In this document: positions 13,739 through 14,104 of the stretch, one piece after another
Numbering within the stretch: position 1 is the stretch's first letter
How the letters are laid out: every line of letters begins with the position of its first letter
Assembly (NCBI GenBank): GCA_019417125.1
Contig: DXVZ01000049.1
Coordinates: 1 to 14,104, forward strand
DNA length: 14,104 nt
Reading direction: 5' to 3'
DNA from: Phascolarctobacterium sp.
GTDB taxonomy: Bacteria > Bacillota > Negativicutes > Acidaminococcales > Acidaminococcaceae
Notes under the pieces: model-generated
What the model saw: only the letters and a program-made list of their open reading frames with translations
Told to the model about the DNA's origin: nothing
Database searches by the model: none
Made by a program: the position numbers and the translations under genes

Positions 13739-14104
13739 ATGTTAAAAAGTAAGGTTCTGGCAGCGGTGCTTGCCGCATGTGTTGCCGGGCTGCCCGTACT
13801 GCACGGTTATGCGGACGAACTTTCGGAAAAACAGGCGGAATACGAGCGTGTGCAGCAGCAGATGCGCGATATGGAAGCGCAGCGCGATGAAGCAAGGCGC
13901 GCCGCCGAAGCTGCTGGCAGCCGCATGGAGGAAGTAGTCAGCGAATTGCGCCAGCTGCAAATCCGCCTGGACGAAATTAACGCCCGGCAGGCAGAATTGG
14001 ACGCCTCTATTGCAGATAACCAGGCAAAGCTGGCTGAAGAAAAAGAAAACCTGGAACGCAGGATGAACATTTTTAAAAAACGCCTGCGCGATATCTATAT
14101 CAAC
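13739..14104 (+). CDS. Secreted coiled-coil protein, probable EnvC/PcsB-type murein hydrolase activator (partial)
   Basis: The gene is cut by the window edge after 122 codons with no stop reached. The ATG at 13739 follows GGGAGGG (13726-13732) by 6 bases. Residues 1-25 form a signal peptide (hydrophobic 6-21), with likely cleavage after Ala25 in HGYA-DE; an L-A-A-C sequence ending at Cys14 also resembles a lipobox but is unusually close to the start. From about residue 26 the chain is one continuous charged heptad-like coiled coil rich in Glu, Gln, Arg and Ala, ending in a K-K-R-L-R-D-I-Y segment typical of EnvC/PcsB N-terminal regions. Such proteins use the coiled coil to bind FtsX and carry a C-terminal LytM/M23 or CHAP domain, which lies outside the window. 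Its position directly after ftsX supports this role, but the C-terminal domain is unseen, so the exact type stays open. Confidence 0.8.
   Translation, partial: MLKSKVLAAVLAACVAGLPVLHGYADELSEKQAEYERVQQQMRDMEAQRDEARRAAEAAGSRMEEVVSELRQLQIRLDEINARQAELDASIADNQAKLAEEKENLERRMNIFKKRLRDIYIN

Overview
This 14.1-kb window looks like chromosomal DNA from a Firmicute of moderate GC content, most likely one of the diderm Negativicutes (an Acidaminococcaceae/Phascolarctobacterium-type genome). The assignment is an inference. It rests on a long-form ribosome hibernation factor, Firmicute-type TATAAT promoters and strong GGAGG ribosome binding sites, and the run secA, prfB, a DUF5693-type membrane protein, csaB, ftsE, ftsX and an EnvC-like protein. 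No mobile element, CRISPR array, tRNA or rRNA was recognised.

Layout. Positions 1-232 hold a perfect 19-bp bidirectional terminator hairpin and AT-rich DNA. A minus-strand gene for a stand-alone, degenerate HD-GYP protein follows (233-838). The gene-free stretch 839-1303 carries a minus-strand promoter for that gene, a plus-strand promoter with a perfect TATAAT, and about 205 nt downstream of it that look like a structured RNA whose two ends pair. Next is a polar amino-acid ABC importer: two tandem lipoprotein binding proteins, each with its own promoter, an intercistronic RNA structure, one permease and one ATPase. This unit ends in a strong terminator (4482-4520). A single-gene unit encodes long-form Hpf; its leader holds two hairpins and a possible 18-codon ORF whose stop lies inside the hpf Shine-Dalgarno sequence. 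It also ends in a strong terminator (5171-5208).

From about 5276 to the right edge is one long, tightly packed operon: secA; prfB with its programmed +1 frameshift; a large DUF5693-type membrane protein; csaB (polysaccharide pyruvyl transferase); ftsE; ftsX; and the 5' end of a secreted coiled-coil protein that is probably the FtsEX-controlled murein hydrolase activator. From the DUF5693-type gene to ftsX, each start codon lies inside the end of the previous gene, so translation is probably coupled. The operon joins protein export, translation termination, cell-wall polymer modification and division-linked peptidoglycan hydrolysis.

Most genes are housekeeping or standard transport. The parts most worth a second look are the possible RNA at 981-1184, the hpf leader with its small ORF, the HD-GYP protein that has lost key residues, and the DUF5693-csaB-ftsEX grouping. 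Nothing here is demonstrably a new defence or metabolic system.
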